Assembly (NCBI RefSeq): GCF_020379485.1
Contig: NC_063450.1
Location: 48,636,681-48,700,680, forward strand
Source: Brassica napus
Lineage: Eukaryota > Streptophyta > Magnoliopsida > Brassicales > Brassicaceae
Length of the DNA stretch: 64,000 nt
Reading direction: 5' to 3'
Shown: positions 1-11,467 of the stretch, piece after piece
Layout of the letters: the number at the start of each line of letters is the position of its first letter
How positions within the stretch are numbered: the first letter of the stretch is position 1
Notes under the pieces: generated by a model
What the model saw: the letters and a program-made list of their open reading frames with translations, nothing else
What the model was told of the DNA's origin: nothing
Databases searched by the model: none
Position numbers and translations under genes: made by a program

Positions 1-650
1 GTTTCCTCGGATGCCGGGAGTTCCTTGACGTTTCCGGAGTAGCTAGTTCCGATGAACTCCACAAAGCTCATAACTTTCTCTGCCAATGAAGCAAAAAACG
101 ACCAAAGAGGAGGTTTCAAATACATACCAATGCTTTGCAGATGCCACCAAAGCCGGAATGAAAGAAGCGCCACACAACGCCTGAACCCCTACACTAAACA
201 AGTAAGCACTCGCTTCAGCCATCAACGAGACCTGTACAAAGATGGGTGGTTTCCACCGCAACGACCTGGAAAGCAGTCCCTAAACCTGCAAGAAAGGTCA
301 GCTGTACCACCATAGAACACTACGGCGCCGGGATGTGAGCATGGACAGGATGCGGCTCGGAGACGGCGAATGACTCTCCCGAGAACCGTCTACGCATCCC
401 TGGCCATTGAGAACCAAAGGACCACTTGCTAGACCGCTAACAATTCAACCCCTAAGCCAAAGGATTGATACAACGAGGAAGAACAAGAGACTTAACCCTG
501 TAAAGTGAAGCCGTCGCCAAACTCTCGGAGAGAACTGAACAGGGCGCCGGGAGCGGGAGCTCCGAAGAAGCTGCGGCGCATCTAAAGACCTTCTCAAAGC
601 CATAGACGACCCGTCGAAGAGTAAACAGAAGCACACACGCGACGAATCAA
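1..650. other. Unassigned, relatively GC-rich sequence
   Basis: No gene is recognised here. The stretch is less AT-rich than the sequence to its right and holds only overlapping short open frames on both strands (up to about 87 codons). None shows a domain that I know. It could be the edge of a transposable element cut by the window boundary, because composition changes sharply near 655, but no terminal repeat or duplication was found. Positions 655-790 are plain AT-rich spacer. Confidence 0.3.
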
Positions 651-2605
651 GCAGGACATCAAATAAGTTTTGAGTTGAAGTAATTACATGTATCGACTTA
701 AGTTACTAGTTAACTCTAATATGTGTGCTTTGGAGTGTAGAATGATGAATAAAAAATCGCAACATGTTTTTGATGTCGACTGCTCAATTTGTAGTCAGAA
801 AATGATATTTGTAGTTTTGTACAGCAGTCGTAAAAGATCATTACTCATAAGTAGTAAATGAGAATATGAGATCCGAGAAAGCCATAGGGTTGCAAAAGGA
901 AACGAAGTACTAAAGAAAAAAAAGATGGATGGTGTCATGGTGTGACATAGGGTCCTCATGATGTTGGTCGTGCTCAACAAGTAGTCCCCGACTGTCAAAT
1001 GAAGATGGTCTCCAAGGACCACACTCACCACTGGCAGCTTCTTAACGCAGCTTACAGTTATCTGCTCATGCAAGACAATAAAAATAGAAAAAAATGATTT
1101 AGGCACAACAACAATCTTAGGGTTCATCAAAGAAAATCAACAGTTATTATTTGAGATATTTAGATGGTGACTCACCTGAACACAAGGCAAGAATGGTATC
1201 TTAGTTGAACTTCAAAGCCGGACGAGCCAAGCTAATCTTAAACGACAGCTTTGAAACGTTTTGGAAACTATCGTCAGATAATATCACCTGCACAAAATAA
1301 CATTCATTACGTGTCTGACTTATTAGCGCAGGCGTGCAAGGAGTGTTAATGAGGATGATGACTTACTGCATGAGATGGCATCAACCTAGACGGAAGCAAA
1401 GATGAACCAATTGTATCCTTAATGTATTGTTCCTGCCCACACAAAAAAAAATAGATCAACGGTAAGACATTCTCTGCTGACACGAATAGGGGTTGGTTTT
1501 CAAAAGAAAATCCACACATCGGATTAGATAGAAGCTTTTTAAGTCAAGAAGAGAGATACAAACCTGAGAGCTCAGAACTTGTTGCAAAGCAGATTCATCC
1601 TTGTCCAATGATTCAATGTACACTTCCACAACGTCTGTTGGTTCCAGACCTGACTTCTTCCTTAGTTTTTGGACCCTATTGACAATCTATACACAGGGAA
1701 AAGAACAGCTCATAAGCACAGCATCTGAAAATTGATTAGATACAGAAAAAGAAAAGGATACACATCCAATCGATTATATAACAACAACATTCTTATGTAT
1801 TTTTTTTCCTACGGTTTTCATCTTAGGCATATTACGGAATTGTTATCTAGTTTACCTCACGAGCAACACCTGATTCATACAACGAATCATCTGGTCGTAG
1901 ATCCAAAAGCACCAAAACATCACCTGCATCATTAACGAAAGCAAAATGTTACATGTTATATCATTTACATAAATTACATTAGAGATTAAAGATTTAAACA
2001 AAAAATAGACAAGGTAATCACGTACCATCTCCATTTGCATCAATCTCCGTATCTTTCAAACCATCCGGACGTTTGAAAACCCTGACAATCTGAACAACAC
2101 ATGAAACAAAAAGTGTCAGCATATTCTTCAATCTAAGAGAAAAGCATAGGATGAGATGATGATACCTTGATATCTGTTAGCTCCAGCGTGTGTCCATCAA
2201 GAGTAACTTTTCCGGCCTCCTCGAATCTTAAGATATCTTGCTGAGACATTTCTTTAACTTCTTTTGCAACAAGCCTCATTGACTTCCCAAGCCGTTTTCC
2301 CAATACACTACAGAGCAATATGAATAAATCAAAATTGCTTTCTACATTGAGCACAAAAGGTTAAAAAGCAAAAAAAAGCAGGAAGAAAAACTTGACCAAA
2401 CCTGAAATCTGGTTCTGCTTTTAGAGACGCATACTTCAGAGTATCATTGCATGTCACAAGAGATCTTACGTTAAGCTCTTCCAAGACATACTGCAAAAAG
2501 GAAAAATCAAAATGGATTGTTTTGTTGATTACATTAACAACCGCAAAAATTACATGTAGATATTTCATATATGCATGATAAATTAAAAAAAAAAAAAAGA
2601 ACTTC

Positions 2606-2907
2606 AAGAAGATACCCACAGACTGGCGTGCCGAGTGCAGTATCGATTTTTCCAGGTTATTGTTATCTGCTACTTTTGAGGTCTTTTGCACTGGTTTGTC
2701 GCATGCTGTGTGTAGCTATATCTAGTTTCTTTGCTTTGTTAAGATTGTGTTAGAAAGTTCCCCCAGTGTGGGTTCTAGCTGCCTGTTCTTTGGGCTCTTG
2801 TCTCTGGGGATGTCTTGTATCCGCCAGCTTCTGTATTGAACTATCGTGTATTTCAGTTATGAATGAATTTCAATTTGGGAAAAAAAAAAAAGAAGATACC
2901 CACAGAC
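2606..2907 (-). mobile_element. 5'-truncated LINE 3' tail in an IleRS intron
   Basis: An insert of about 266 bp (2624-2889) is bounded by an exact 18-bp direct repeat, 2606-2623 and 2890-2907 (core AGAAGATACCCACAGA). On the plus strand the insert ends with a short untranslated-looking tail (ATGAATTTCAATTTGGG) followed by about 12 A residues, as plant L1-type LINEs do. The LINE therefore reads left to right although the host gene is on the minus strand. No coding remains. The insertion lies just inside the intron after the exon encoding DDITGKLRE, so it would add intron length without touching coding sequence. Confidence 0.75.
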
Positions 2908-4389
2908 CTCTCTTAGTTTTCCAGTTATGTCATCCAAGAACTCTGCATCTGGATGAACTACAGTGATTTCCCTGATACAACAAGTATTAATTTTTTCAGT
3001 ATAGGCTAACCAAACAAATGCTGCAAACCAAAATAGTGATAAAGTTCAACACTCACATTAGAGGAGATTTCAAGGGTAGCTTGTGACGCTCACGAATGTT
3101 CCGAGCAAGATCAATGACTGTCATCATCCTTGTAACACTTTGCTCAATCCTCCTCTCCACTCTCTGGTTAATTTCAAATAAGCAAAAAGTCAAGACAATT
3201 CATATGTTATCTTTTTGGTTACAGCTAGAGATATGGACTTCAGTATTTTACCGTTCCATCCGCTTCCGGAAAACTGCAGTAATGAATGCTTTCCTCAGAA
3301 CCTTCACATGCTTTCCGCAGATTCTGGTATAACGTCTCAGTGAAGAAAGGTGTAAAAGGGGTCATCACTTTGCAAGAAGTGAGGAGCACCTGAAAATCCA
3401 CACACAATTATTTAATTAGCCATTACACAAATAATGTTCAAATAATATGTCACCATAGTATTCCCACAACTATTTACTATATATACATACATTGTATAGA
3501 GTTGAAAGAGCAATGTGACAATCATCTTCTCCTGTACGGCCTTTTAACCTCTTGCGGTTGAATCTAACATATATGTTAGTGAGATTGTCCAGGAACTTCA
3601 AAAGATAAGGAACAACCTGAAAAAAAGGAAAAAAGAAAGATGTAATAAATACCACGAGACACTGATAACTTTTGTAAATAGACATGTAAATATAGCTTAC
3701 AGTATAAAGCCGATAAGCATCCATCTCCTGGCGGACAAAACAAACAAGACTCTGGGTAGCTGAGTGAATCCACTGATCGAGAACGTTTGATGAACGTAAA
3801 GTAGCTAGATCAGTAGGAACAAATGGTCCAGAACCCTCAATCTCAAGCCTCTTTGCATTCTGAACAAGGAATCTGTATGCATTGTACCATGGAAGAAATA
3901 CATTTTTGACCTAGTGACCCCCCATACAGAGACCAAAACAGTTCAGACATACAATGGATCTCTAGTCAAATAAGCAGAGCAATAAAAATTAACAACCAAG
4001 AAGATAACTCACAACACCAAGTACTCCTTCCTTTCTGAAGCGTAGTGGCTCAGCGCGTACGACCGGAGAGTTTATGAGGTACAATCGCACAGCATCCTGT
4101 CAGCGTTCACAACGTAAAGTTACTAACTATTGACGCCAAGATTTTCCATAAAGAAGTTACTAATTAATGACGCTCACAGCTCCATACTCATCTATGACTT
4201 CCAGAGGAGGCGGATAATTCTTTTCACTCTTACTCATCTTTTTCCCATCCTCAGCAAGCACAAGACCATTGCAAATCAGATTTCGAAATGCTGGCTTTCC
4301 GAATAGTGCAGTCGATAGCACCATGAGAGTATAAAACCTGTATATGCCAAACCAGCAGTTAAGATGTTATTAACTGTCTACAAAGCAGA

Positions 4390-4543
4390 AAAAAACAATA
4401 TTGTTTTTTTTTTCTTTCAATACACTTCTAAAATCACGATTTCTTTATACTAATAATAACTAGCACAAAAAACAATATTGTTTTTTTTTTCTTTCAATAC
4501 ACTTCTAAAATCACGATTTCTTTATACTAATAATAACTAGCAC
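4390..4543. repeat. Two-copy tandem repeat, 77-bp unit, IleRS intron
   Basis: A 77-bp unit starting ACAATATTG and ending ACTAGCAC occurs twice, at about 4395-4466 and 4472-4543, virtually identical including its T-tract. It lies in an IleRS intron. The near-identity points to a recent slippage or duplication event. Confidence 0.85.
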
Positions 4544-5103
4544 CTTCCATTAGCCTCGACTCATTACTTTATTTAAGTACAGTAATTGAGGATAGTTAAG
4601 AGATGATTTTACATATGCAAGGTTCACATACCATCCACGAGTCTGATCAAGCCCTTCAGCCACAAAATCACCAGGGAGTTCTTCTCGAAAAGCCCCTTGT
4701 TTTCAAAAGGATAATGGATGTACGCATAAGGCATTGACCCACTCTCAAACCAACAATCAAAAACCTGAAAAAAGGTAATAATAATAATAATAAGCATAAG
4801 TACTGTGAGATAACCAAGGATTATAAGATAAAATGAAAGAGAGCAGGGGATCCATCTTACGTCTTCTACACGACGGAGCACACCAAACTCAGGCCCACGG
4901 CTAGATGGGATTGTAATTTGATCAATATGGTGACGATGTAGATCAAAGACCTGCTTCATCAGAAAGGCAAAATGAGCACCAGGAGAGTACTAGTTGCAGG
5001 AGAAAGAAAGCAAAAGAAGAGTGACCTTGACACCAGAGAGCTTTTCAAGCTTGTCGACAGAATCCATGACAACAACTTCCTCACCACACTACAAGAAAAC
5101 AGC

Positions 5104-5430
5104 TGTATTCTGACGGACATTCCGACGGAAAATGAAATCCTCGGAATATCCCAAGGAATTTCCGAGGAAATTCCGAAGAAACACAAAATTGGGTTTCCTC
5201 GGAATTTCCTCGAAATATACCGACGGAATTCCGAGGAAATATCAATCCGTCGGAATATTCCGAGGAAATTCCGAGGAAAAATGTGTTCCTCGGAAAAAAC
5301 CGATGAATTCCGAGGAAATATTATAGCCGTTGGAGAGCCGTTGGGGGATTTTACAAAATTCCGGGGAAATTCCGACGAACTAGCCTTTTCCGTCGGAATT
5401 CCGTCGGAATTTCCTCGGTCTGTCGACAGG
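5104..5430. repeat. CACTA left subterminal repeat array
   Basis: Dense, degenerate direct and inverted copies of TTCCGAGGAAATTCC and TTCCGACGGAAT fill this stretch next to the left TIR. In En/Spm elements such arrays bind the element's own TnpA-type protein. That role is known for the family and is inferred here. Confidence 0.8.
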
Positions 5431-5531
5431 ATTTAAACTATAATTACAAGCACTGCTCTTCCTCTTCATTCACTCCATATCTTCATCATCTCTCTTACTC
5501 TATTTACACACGAATTTGATTCATAAAAAAT

Positions 5532-8500
5532 ATGTCTTCTTCAAATTATTTTCGTTCTTGGATCGATCGACCTCATTTGGATCCGAACACGAGATTGCTT
5601 ACGGAAGAATACCAACGAGGTATAACCGAATTCATGGGGTTAGTTCACCAACAACCGGAAGCAAAAACAGGTATGTTAAGATGTCATTGCTCTAATTGTA
5701 AAAATAGAAAGGTTATTAAAGAGTGAGATGTTTGGACTCATCTATATTTGAGTGGGTTTACACGAAGTTACAAAATTTGGTATCATCATGGGGAAACTGA
5801 TTATGAACATGATAGTACTAGCGAACCTCAGCCAGCGGTTAGATTAGAAGAACCAATTAGAACGGATGTAGATTATGGTGTAGGTACTGAGCAGATGGTA
5901 AATGATCATTTTAGAGGGGAAGATTTATCCAATGCACAAGCTAGGAGATTTTATGATATGTTGGATGCTGGAAAGCAACCATTGTACGAAGGTTGCAGAG
6001 ATGGTCATTCAGCTTTATCATCTGCTACAAGATTGATGGGCATTAAAACAGATTATAATTTGGCTGAAGACTGTGTGGATGCGATTGCTGATTTTGTAAA
6101 AGGTATTCTACCCGAGGATAATGTAACTCCTGGTTCATACTACGAGGTTCAGAAAATCGTAGCTGGTATTGGTTTATCGTATCAGGTAATAGATGTATGC
6201 AGCGACAACTGCATGATTTATTGGAGGGCGGATGAACAGCGGGTTACATGCAAATTTTGTGGAAAGCCTCGTTATAAAGATACGAGTGGAAGAGTTCCAG
6301 TGCCATATAAAAGGATGTGGTATTTACCTTTGACGGAAAGGTTGCAGAGGTTGTATCTGTCTGAACGCACAGCGCAACCAATGAGATGGCATGTGGAGCA
6401 CTCAACAGATGGTGAGATCAGACATCCTTCAGATGCAAAAGCGTGGAAGCATTTCCAATCAAAGTATCCCGACTTTGCGTATGAGAGAAGAAATGTCTAC
6501 CTTGGATTATGTACTGATGGTTTCAGTCCGTTTGGCAAGAGTGGAAGACAATATTCTCTATGGCCCGTCATTCTTACACCATACAACCTACCCTCAAACT
6601 TGTGCTTGCGACGAGAGTTTTTGTTTCTCTCGATTCTCGTTCCCGGACCAGAGCATCCTAAGAGATCACTTGATGTGTTTCTTCAGCCACTAATATATGA
6701 GTTGCAACAACTATGGGCTCAAGGTGCTGAAACATACGATGTTTCGTGTAAAGAAAACTTTCAAATGCGGGCAGTACTAATGTGGACAATAAGTGATTTT
6801 CCAGCATATGGTATGTTGTCTGGATGGACAGCGCATGGAAGGCTATCATGTCCATATTGTCAAGATAACACTGATGCTTTCCAACTAAAACACGGAAGGA
6901 AAACGTGTTGGTTTGACTGTCACAGGAGATTCCTACCACCTGATCATCCATATCGTAGGAGTAGGAATTTGTTTACGAAGAACAAGAGGGTGTTTGACAG
7001 TCCACCTCCGGAAATTTGTGGGAAAGATTTGAAGATACAACTAAGAGATTTTGGTGCAGAAAGGACGCCAGACGTCGGTGGACATGAGCGTTTTCCGGTA
7101 GATGCTGTTGGAGAACTACATAACTGGCACAAAAAAGTATTTTCTGGGATCTGCCATACTGGGAGGATCATCTGCTAAGGCATAATTTAGATGTCATGCA
7201 TATTGAGAAGAACTTTTTTGACAATCTCATGAACACGATCCTTAATGTTCAAGGTAAAACAAAGGATAATTTGAAGTCAAGACTTGATTTAGTCGATATA
7301 TGTGCTCGTTCAGAACTTCATGTTGATGAGAATGGTAGGGCTCCTTTTCCCATATACCGACTTGATGCAGAGGGAAAAGATGCGTTCTTTGATTGGATTT
7401 CAAACGATGTGGAATTTCCAGACGGTTACACATCAAATTTGTGTAACTGTATCGACAGAAAGGAAGGAAAGTTTACTGGCTTGAAAAGCCACGATTGCCA
7501 TGTAATGATGCAGCTCCTCCTTCCGTTCGCCTTCAAGGAACTATTAGCACGAAATGTTCATGAAGCAATTGCAGGGATAAGTGGTTTCTTCCGCGATTTA
7601 TGCACGAGATCAGTGACTCTTGAAAGTATTGAAAATTTGAAGACTAACATAGCCGTGATTCAGTGCAACCTTGAGAAGATATTTCCTCCCGCATTTTTTG
7701 ATGTTATGGAGCATCTTGTTATTCACCTGGCAAGAGAATTGGAACTTGGTGGTCATGTGCAGTATAGATGGATGTATCTGTATGAGCGGTATATGTTCCA
7801 TTTGAAGAAGATGGTGAAAAATTTAAGTAGGGTGGAAGGTTCTATAGTCGCACAGATGATCAATGAAGAAACTTCAAACTTTGCCGAGTACTACTTTCCA
7901 GCAGAAGTTCAGACCAAAAATAGAAGACCTGCTCGGCATGATGATAGAGGCGAACGGGCAACATATCATGTTACGGTTCCAGACATTTTCACAGACGTTG
8001 GACGACTTAGCGGAAAACCAAAGGACCGTCGACTTACTGAGCAGGAGCAGAGTCATTTGCAAACATATTTGCTCACCAACTGCGAAGACGTTCTTCAATA
8101 TGAGAGGTAAATAAATGAGCTTACAAATTTTTATTTTAACAAGTTGAAATTTAAATCTTAATTAATTACATTATTGTCATCATATACAGGATTTTCATGG
8201 CAGAAAAACGGTTCGAGTATAGATACGCCACAGAGGACGAACTAGAAGAAATGAAGCAGAGAGAATTTACTGGATGGATGTTTACTTATGTGAGTGCTTT
8301 AAACAAATTAAAATATATTTTATCACATATTTATATTAATTCACATTTATTGATATAACATATATATATATGTGCTATTAATAGGTGTCTGCTGGTTTGG
8401 CCAGAGGTGAAACATTTGACGATTGGATACGTGAGATGGTCGTTGGACCAAACTTTGTTGTGAAGTCATATCCGAGATTTTGTACTCGAGGATATGCATT

Positions 8501-9100
8501 CACAACTCAGAAGAGGAGACGTTCGAGTACGACTTATGATGCTGGCGTTTGTTCTGCATCAGGAGATGATGTATACTACGGACACATACATGAGATTTTG
8601 GAAATCAAGTATTTGGGCATGGTTGGATTGCGCTGTACTGTTTTCTATTGTGATTGGCACGACAACACTCCAGATCGAGGTGTGAGAACAGATGCATTTG
8701 GTGTTACATCAGTAAATTCGAGGCGAAAGCTGCAATATTATGATCCTTTCATTCTTGTTTCTCAGGCCGATCAGGTAATTAAATGTTAATTATTCAGAAT
8801 GATTCATCATCATGTGTATTAATTTATAATTTTTTCTAAATGTTACAGGTTTGTTATATCAAGTACCCCCGGGTAAGGAACAGAGATGATCCATGGGTTA
8901 CTGTTACAAGACTCAACCCGAGAGGCCGAGTTCAGGGAAGTTCTGAGCTGGAAGACCCACTACAACCAAGCACATCCGGCAACTTAAGTGCAGCAGAAGA
9001 TTTAGCTGGAGTTGGCCTTGTAGTCGATTTAACCGACTTCGGAGAGGAAGCTGTCGTTCACGTAGAGGATGAACCAGTTTTTGGACATATATCCATCGAT
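5532..9100 (+). pseudogene. TNP2-like CACTA transposase, disabled
   Basis: This is the element's transposase region. 5532-5726 encodes the transposase-associated N-terminal domain with Cys/His spacing (LRCHCSNCKNRK). The TGA at 5725-5727 interrupts the frame, which resumes immediately (DVWTHLYLSGF…) and runs to about 7135 as the tnp2 transposase core (for example CPYCQDNTDAF and HNWHKK). A one-base loss in the A-tract near 7130 shifts the frame; the correct frame resumes as LDVMHIEKNFFDNLMNT and runs to 8107 (DUF4218-type domain). Further exons follow at about 8190-8290, 8385-8774 (DUF4216-type: YYGHIHEILEIKYLG) and 8849-9100, with GT-AG borders. Compared with intact relatives the domains are complete and in order; only the stop and the frameshift disable it. 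Either could be a sequencing error. Confidence 0.85.
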
Positions 9101-9609
9101 CGATCCGTTTATAAAAAAAATTACAAGATTTTCCGAGGACATTCCGAGGAACAATTGAGATTCTCGATCGATCGATGGGATAATCTAATCGATCGATCAC
9201 ATTGCTACGCTTTGGTCCATCTTAGTGATCGATCGATGCGTTTTTGGACATATATCCATCGATCGATCTGTTTATAAAAAAACTTACAAGATTTTCCGAG
9301 GACATTCCGAGGAACAATTGAGATTCTCGATCGATCGATGGGATAATCTAATCGATCGATCACATTGTTACGCTTTGGTCAATCTTAGTGATCGATCGAT
9401 GCGTTTTTGAACATATATCCATCGATCGATCCGTTTATAAAAAAACTTACAAGATTTTCCGAGGACATTCCGAGGAACAATTGAGATTCTCGATCGATCG
9501 ATGGGATAATCTAATCGATCGATCACATTGTTACGCTTTGGTCCATCTTAGTGATCGATCGATGCGTTTTTGGACATATATCCATCGATCGATCCGTTTA
9601 TAAAAAAAA
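9077..9609. repeat. 163-bp tandem repeats rich in CGATCGATCG
   Basis: Three full units and a partial fourth begin at 9077, 9240, 9403 and 9566, an exact 163-bp period. They are nearly identical, differing by a few substitutions. Each unit holds four ATCGATCGAT palindromes and a TTCCGAGGACATTCCGAGGAA stretch resembling the subterminal motif of the same element. The array starts at the 3' end of the DUF4216-type coding region and precedes the second transposon gene. Because 163 is not a multiple of three, each unit shifts frame, so the array is not a protein repeat. Confidence 0.95.
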
Positions 9610-9720
9610 TTGACGTATTGATCAACTGGAATTGTCAGTTTGCGGTAAGTATTCTAATTTTTTACTTATATTTTTAATCTTTAATATAAATTTTCTACTA
9701 ATTGTGTTTTTTTTTCCAGC

Positions 9721-10750
9721 AAGAGTTCAACTGGAATTCCGATGAGACGCTCTTTATCTATCACCACTTCGTCCATAAAGTTATGGACAACTATGGGAAG
9801 CAGATCCACGAGTGGAAGAAGAAGTGGGAAATCAATAAGGTTCGATTTAATTTATTAAACTATTTTTTAATTTATTAAACTATTTTTTTTTTATTATTAA
9901 AAGGTCCCAAAGTCGATGAACGACACGGTCTGGAAGGAGTTGTGTGCGCATTGGGATAAGGAAGAGACGAAAGAAACTTCTTCCACCAACTCCACCAACC
10001 GCTGGAGCGACCGTAAAGGGAATGGCATCTACAAGCATAACTTGGGTGCTCAATCTATTGTCACTCTGGGAGATCGCATGGTAAGTTCAACCGCTTTTTC
10101 TTCAATTATTTGAGTTTCAAAATTTTAATTTATTGTGCATTTCTTCTAATTTATAATGTTTCTTTAATTTATGTTTTTTTTCAAGGCGGAAGAAAATGAT
10201 GGCGAGCCGGTTGATGATCTCGCCCTAATGAGGAGGGCGTATACCAACAAGAAGACCGGCCAGATTGATGACGGTCTTGTGAGGGACGTGGTCGACCTGG
10301 TCCAAACTCAGGTGGTAGACGAAGTGTCTCAGCTTCAAACCGAGGATGACGCTTCGACGGCTTCGACCAACTTGTCCCGGTTTCGAATCAACGAAATCGT
10401 TGAATCCGTAAGTTCTTTTTTTTTAAAGTTCAATTCATTTATTTCTTGGTTTAAATTTGTAAATTTAGCTATTTTTTATTCAGTCGGTTCCAAAGAAGAA
10501 GGGACGTCTGGTCGGTTTGGGTCGTCGCACCCGGTCGGTTCCTCCTTCTTCTGCACCACCGCCCTTTGTTGATCCAGAAGTACTTACGGCTCAGTTGAAG
10601 GACAAGGATGATCGCATATCTTTGTTGGAGACCCAGATGGCGGCTAAACAGGCGGGCTATGAGGCACAGATGAGGCTGAACCAGCAAATGATGGAGATGA
10701 TGCAGAGGATGTACCCGAACGAGGTGTTCCCGGACGTGCCAGACCCGTAG
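9721..10750 (+). CDS. En/Spm-type (TnpA/Ptta-like) transposon protein
   Basis: Four exons are readable: 9721-9840 ([20 protein letters not shown]…), 9904-10080 ([18 protein letters not shown]…), 10186-10407 ([19 protein letters not shown]…) and 10485-10750 (ending [13 protein letters not shown] and TAG). Intervening AT-rich stretches have GT…AG borders. The content fits the plant transposase Ptta/En/Spm family. That family includes TnpA, the subterminal-repeat-binding partner of the TNP2 transposase. The last exon is rich in Q and M with heptad-like spacing, probably a coiled coil for dimerisation. No stop or frameshift was seen in these exons, unlike the upstream transposase. The first exon or exons, and the start codon, were not located. 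Confidence 0.65.
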
Positions 10751-10928
10751 TTTTTTTTTTTTCCAAATACTCGGAATGTTTTATTTTTATTTGTGAAACT
10801 TTGAATATTAATTAATATGCTTTCAATTTTAATTTTAATTTTATATTTTTGAATTTAAATTTCAAAATTTTTATTTTTTAAAAAAATTAATATTTTTACA
10901 TTCCGAAGAAATTAATTATATTTTTTAC

Positions 10929-11205
10929 TCGATCGATCGATGCGTTTTTGGACATAAATCCATCGATCGATCTGTTTATAAAAAAACGTTCGGAATATAC
11001 CGAGGGACACCTCTCCTCGGAATATACCGAGGGACACCTCTCCTCGGAATATACCGAGGGACCTGTTCCTCGGAATATACCGAGGGACATGTTCCTCGGA
11101 ATATACCGAGGGACATGTTCCTCGGAATATTCCGAGGAAGATTTCCCTCGGTATATTCCAATCGATCGATGGATAAATGTCCAAAAACGCATCGATCGAT
11201 GAATT
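10929..11205. repeat. Long palindrome with CGATCGAT arms in CACTA right half
   Basis: The left arm (about 10929-10995) and right arm (about 11145-11205) are inverted copies of one end of the 163-bp unit (ATCGATCGATGCGTTTTTGG followed by a second CGATCGAT). Between them lie five tandem copies, about 35 bp each, of CGGAATATACCGAGGGACA with CTCCT or TGTTC spacers. The whole could fold into a cruciform or hairpin. Confidence 0.85.
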
Positions 11206-11447
11206 TCCGAGGAAATATCCGGACGAAGTTCTCCCTCGGTATATTCCGAGGAGATTTCCGACAAACTAGTGATCCTCGGAATTTCCTCGGAAATTTGTTT
11301 CCTCGGAATTCCGTCGGAAAATTCCGAGGGATTTCCGAGGAAAGAAGAAATTCCGAGGAATTATTTCCGAGGACTTGTTTCGTCGGTATGTCGTCGGAAT
11401 AACGTTATTCCGACGAAATTCCGACGATTTTTTCCCTCAGTATCCTT
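11206..11447. repeat. CACTA right subterminal repeat array
   Basis: A degenerate array of TTCCGAGGAA and TTCCGACGAA motifs runs up to the right TIR and mirrors the left-end array. It is typical of binding-site clusters at CACTA ends. Confidence 0.8.
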
Positions 11448-11467
11448 GCTGTTTTCTTGTAGTGCCA

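Larger units (their letters stand above)
795..5083 (-). pseudogene. Cytosolic isoleucyl-tRNA synthetase, 3' part (broken copy)
   Basis: This is the downstream part of a class Ia isoleucyl-tRNA synthetase of the plant cytosolic type (At4g10320 family), which normally charges tRNA-Ile. Reading leftwards, exons encode the end of the catalytic core (EEVVVMDSVDKLEKLSGVK near 5030-5085), the segment [17 protein letters not shown] near 4900, the signature KMSKS at about 4225-4245, the anticodon-binding region (RFNRKRLKGRTGEDDC near 3540) and the C-terminal domain (LGDHLHLTVGDYLLS near 975-1020). A one-base loss near 4690 shifts frame: after FEKN the expected [15 protein letters not shown] reads [16 protein letters not shown]. 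The usual stop after the last conserved block is absent and the frame runs on to about 795. Introns have GT-AG borders. The 5' part of the gene continues at 11465 beyond the CACTA insertion. Confidence 0.85.
5087..11464 (+). mobile_element. CACTA (En/Spm-type) DNA transposon, 6378 bp
   Basis: The ends are perfect 17-nt terminal inverted repeats: CACTACAAGAAAACAGC at 5087-5103 and its reverse complement at 11448-11464. A 3-bp target duplication CCA flanks the element (5084-5086 and 11465-11467), the size expected for CACTA elements. Inside each end are many copies of subterminal motifs built on TTCCGAGGAA and TTCCGACGGAA. The element carries a TNP2-type transposase region (5532-9100), a block of 163-bp repeats, and a second En/Spm-type gene (9721-10750). 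It lies inside an IleRS coding exon: removing it together with one CCA joins the gene in frame (…ISDD-GEEVV…). The perfect TIRs and TSD indicate a young insertion, but the transposase contains a stop and a frameshift, so it probably moved using proteins from a relative. Confidence 0.95.

Noticed and set aside
9225..9603. Short frames in the 163-bp repeats as a repeated protein
   Set aside because: The period is not a multiple of three and each unit ends in a stop, so no continuous repeat protein is encoded.
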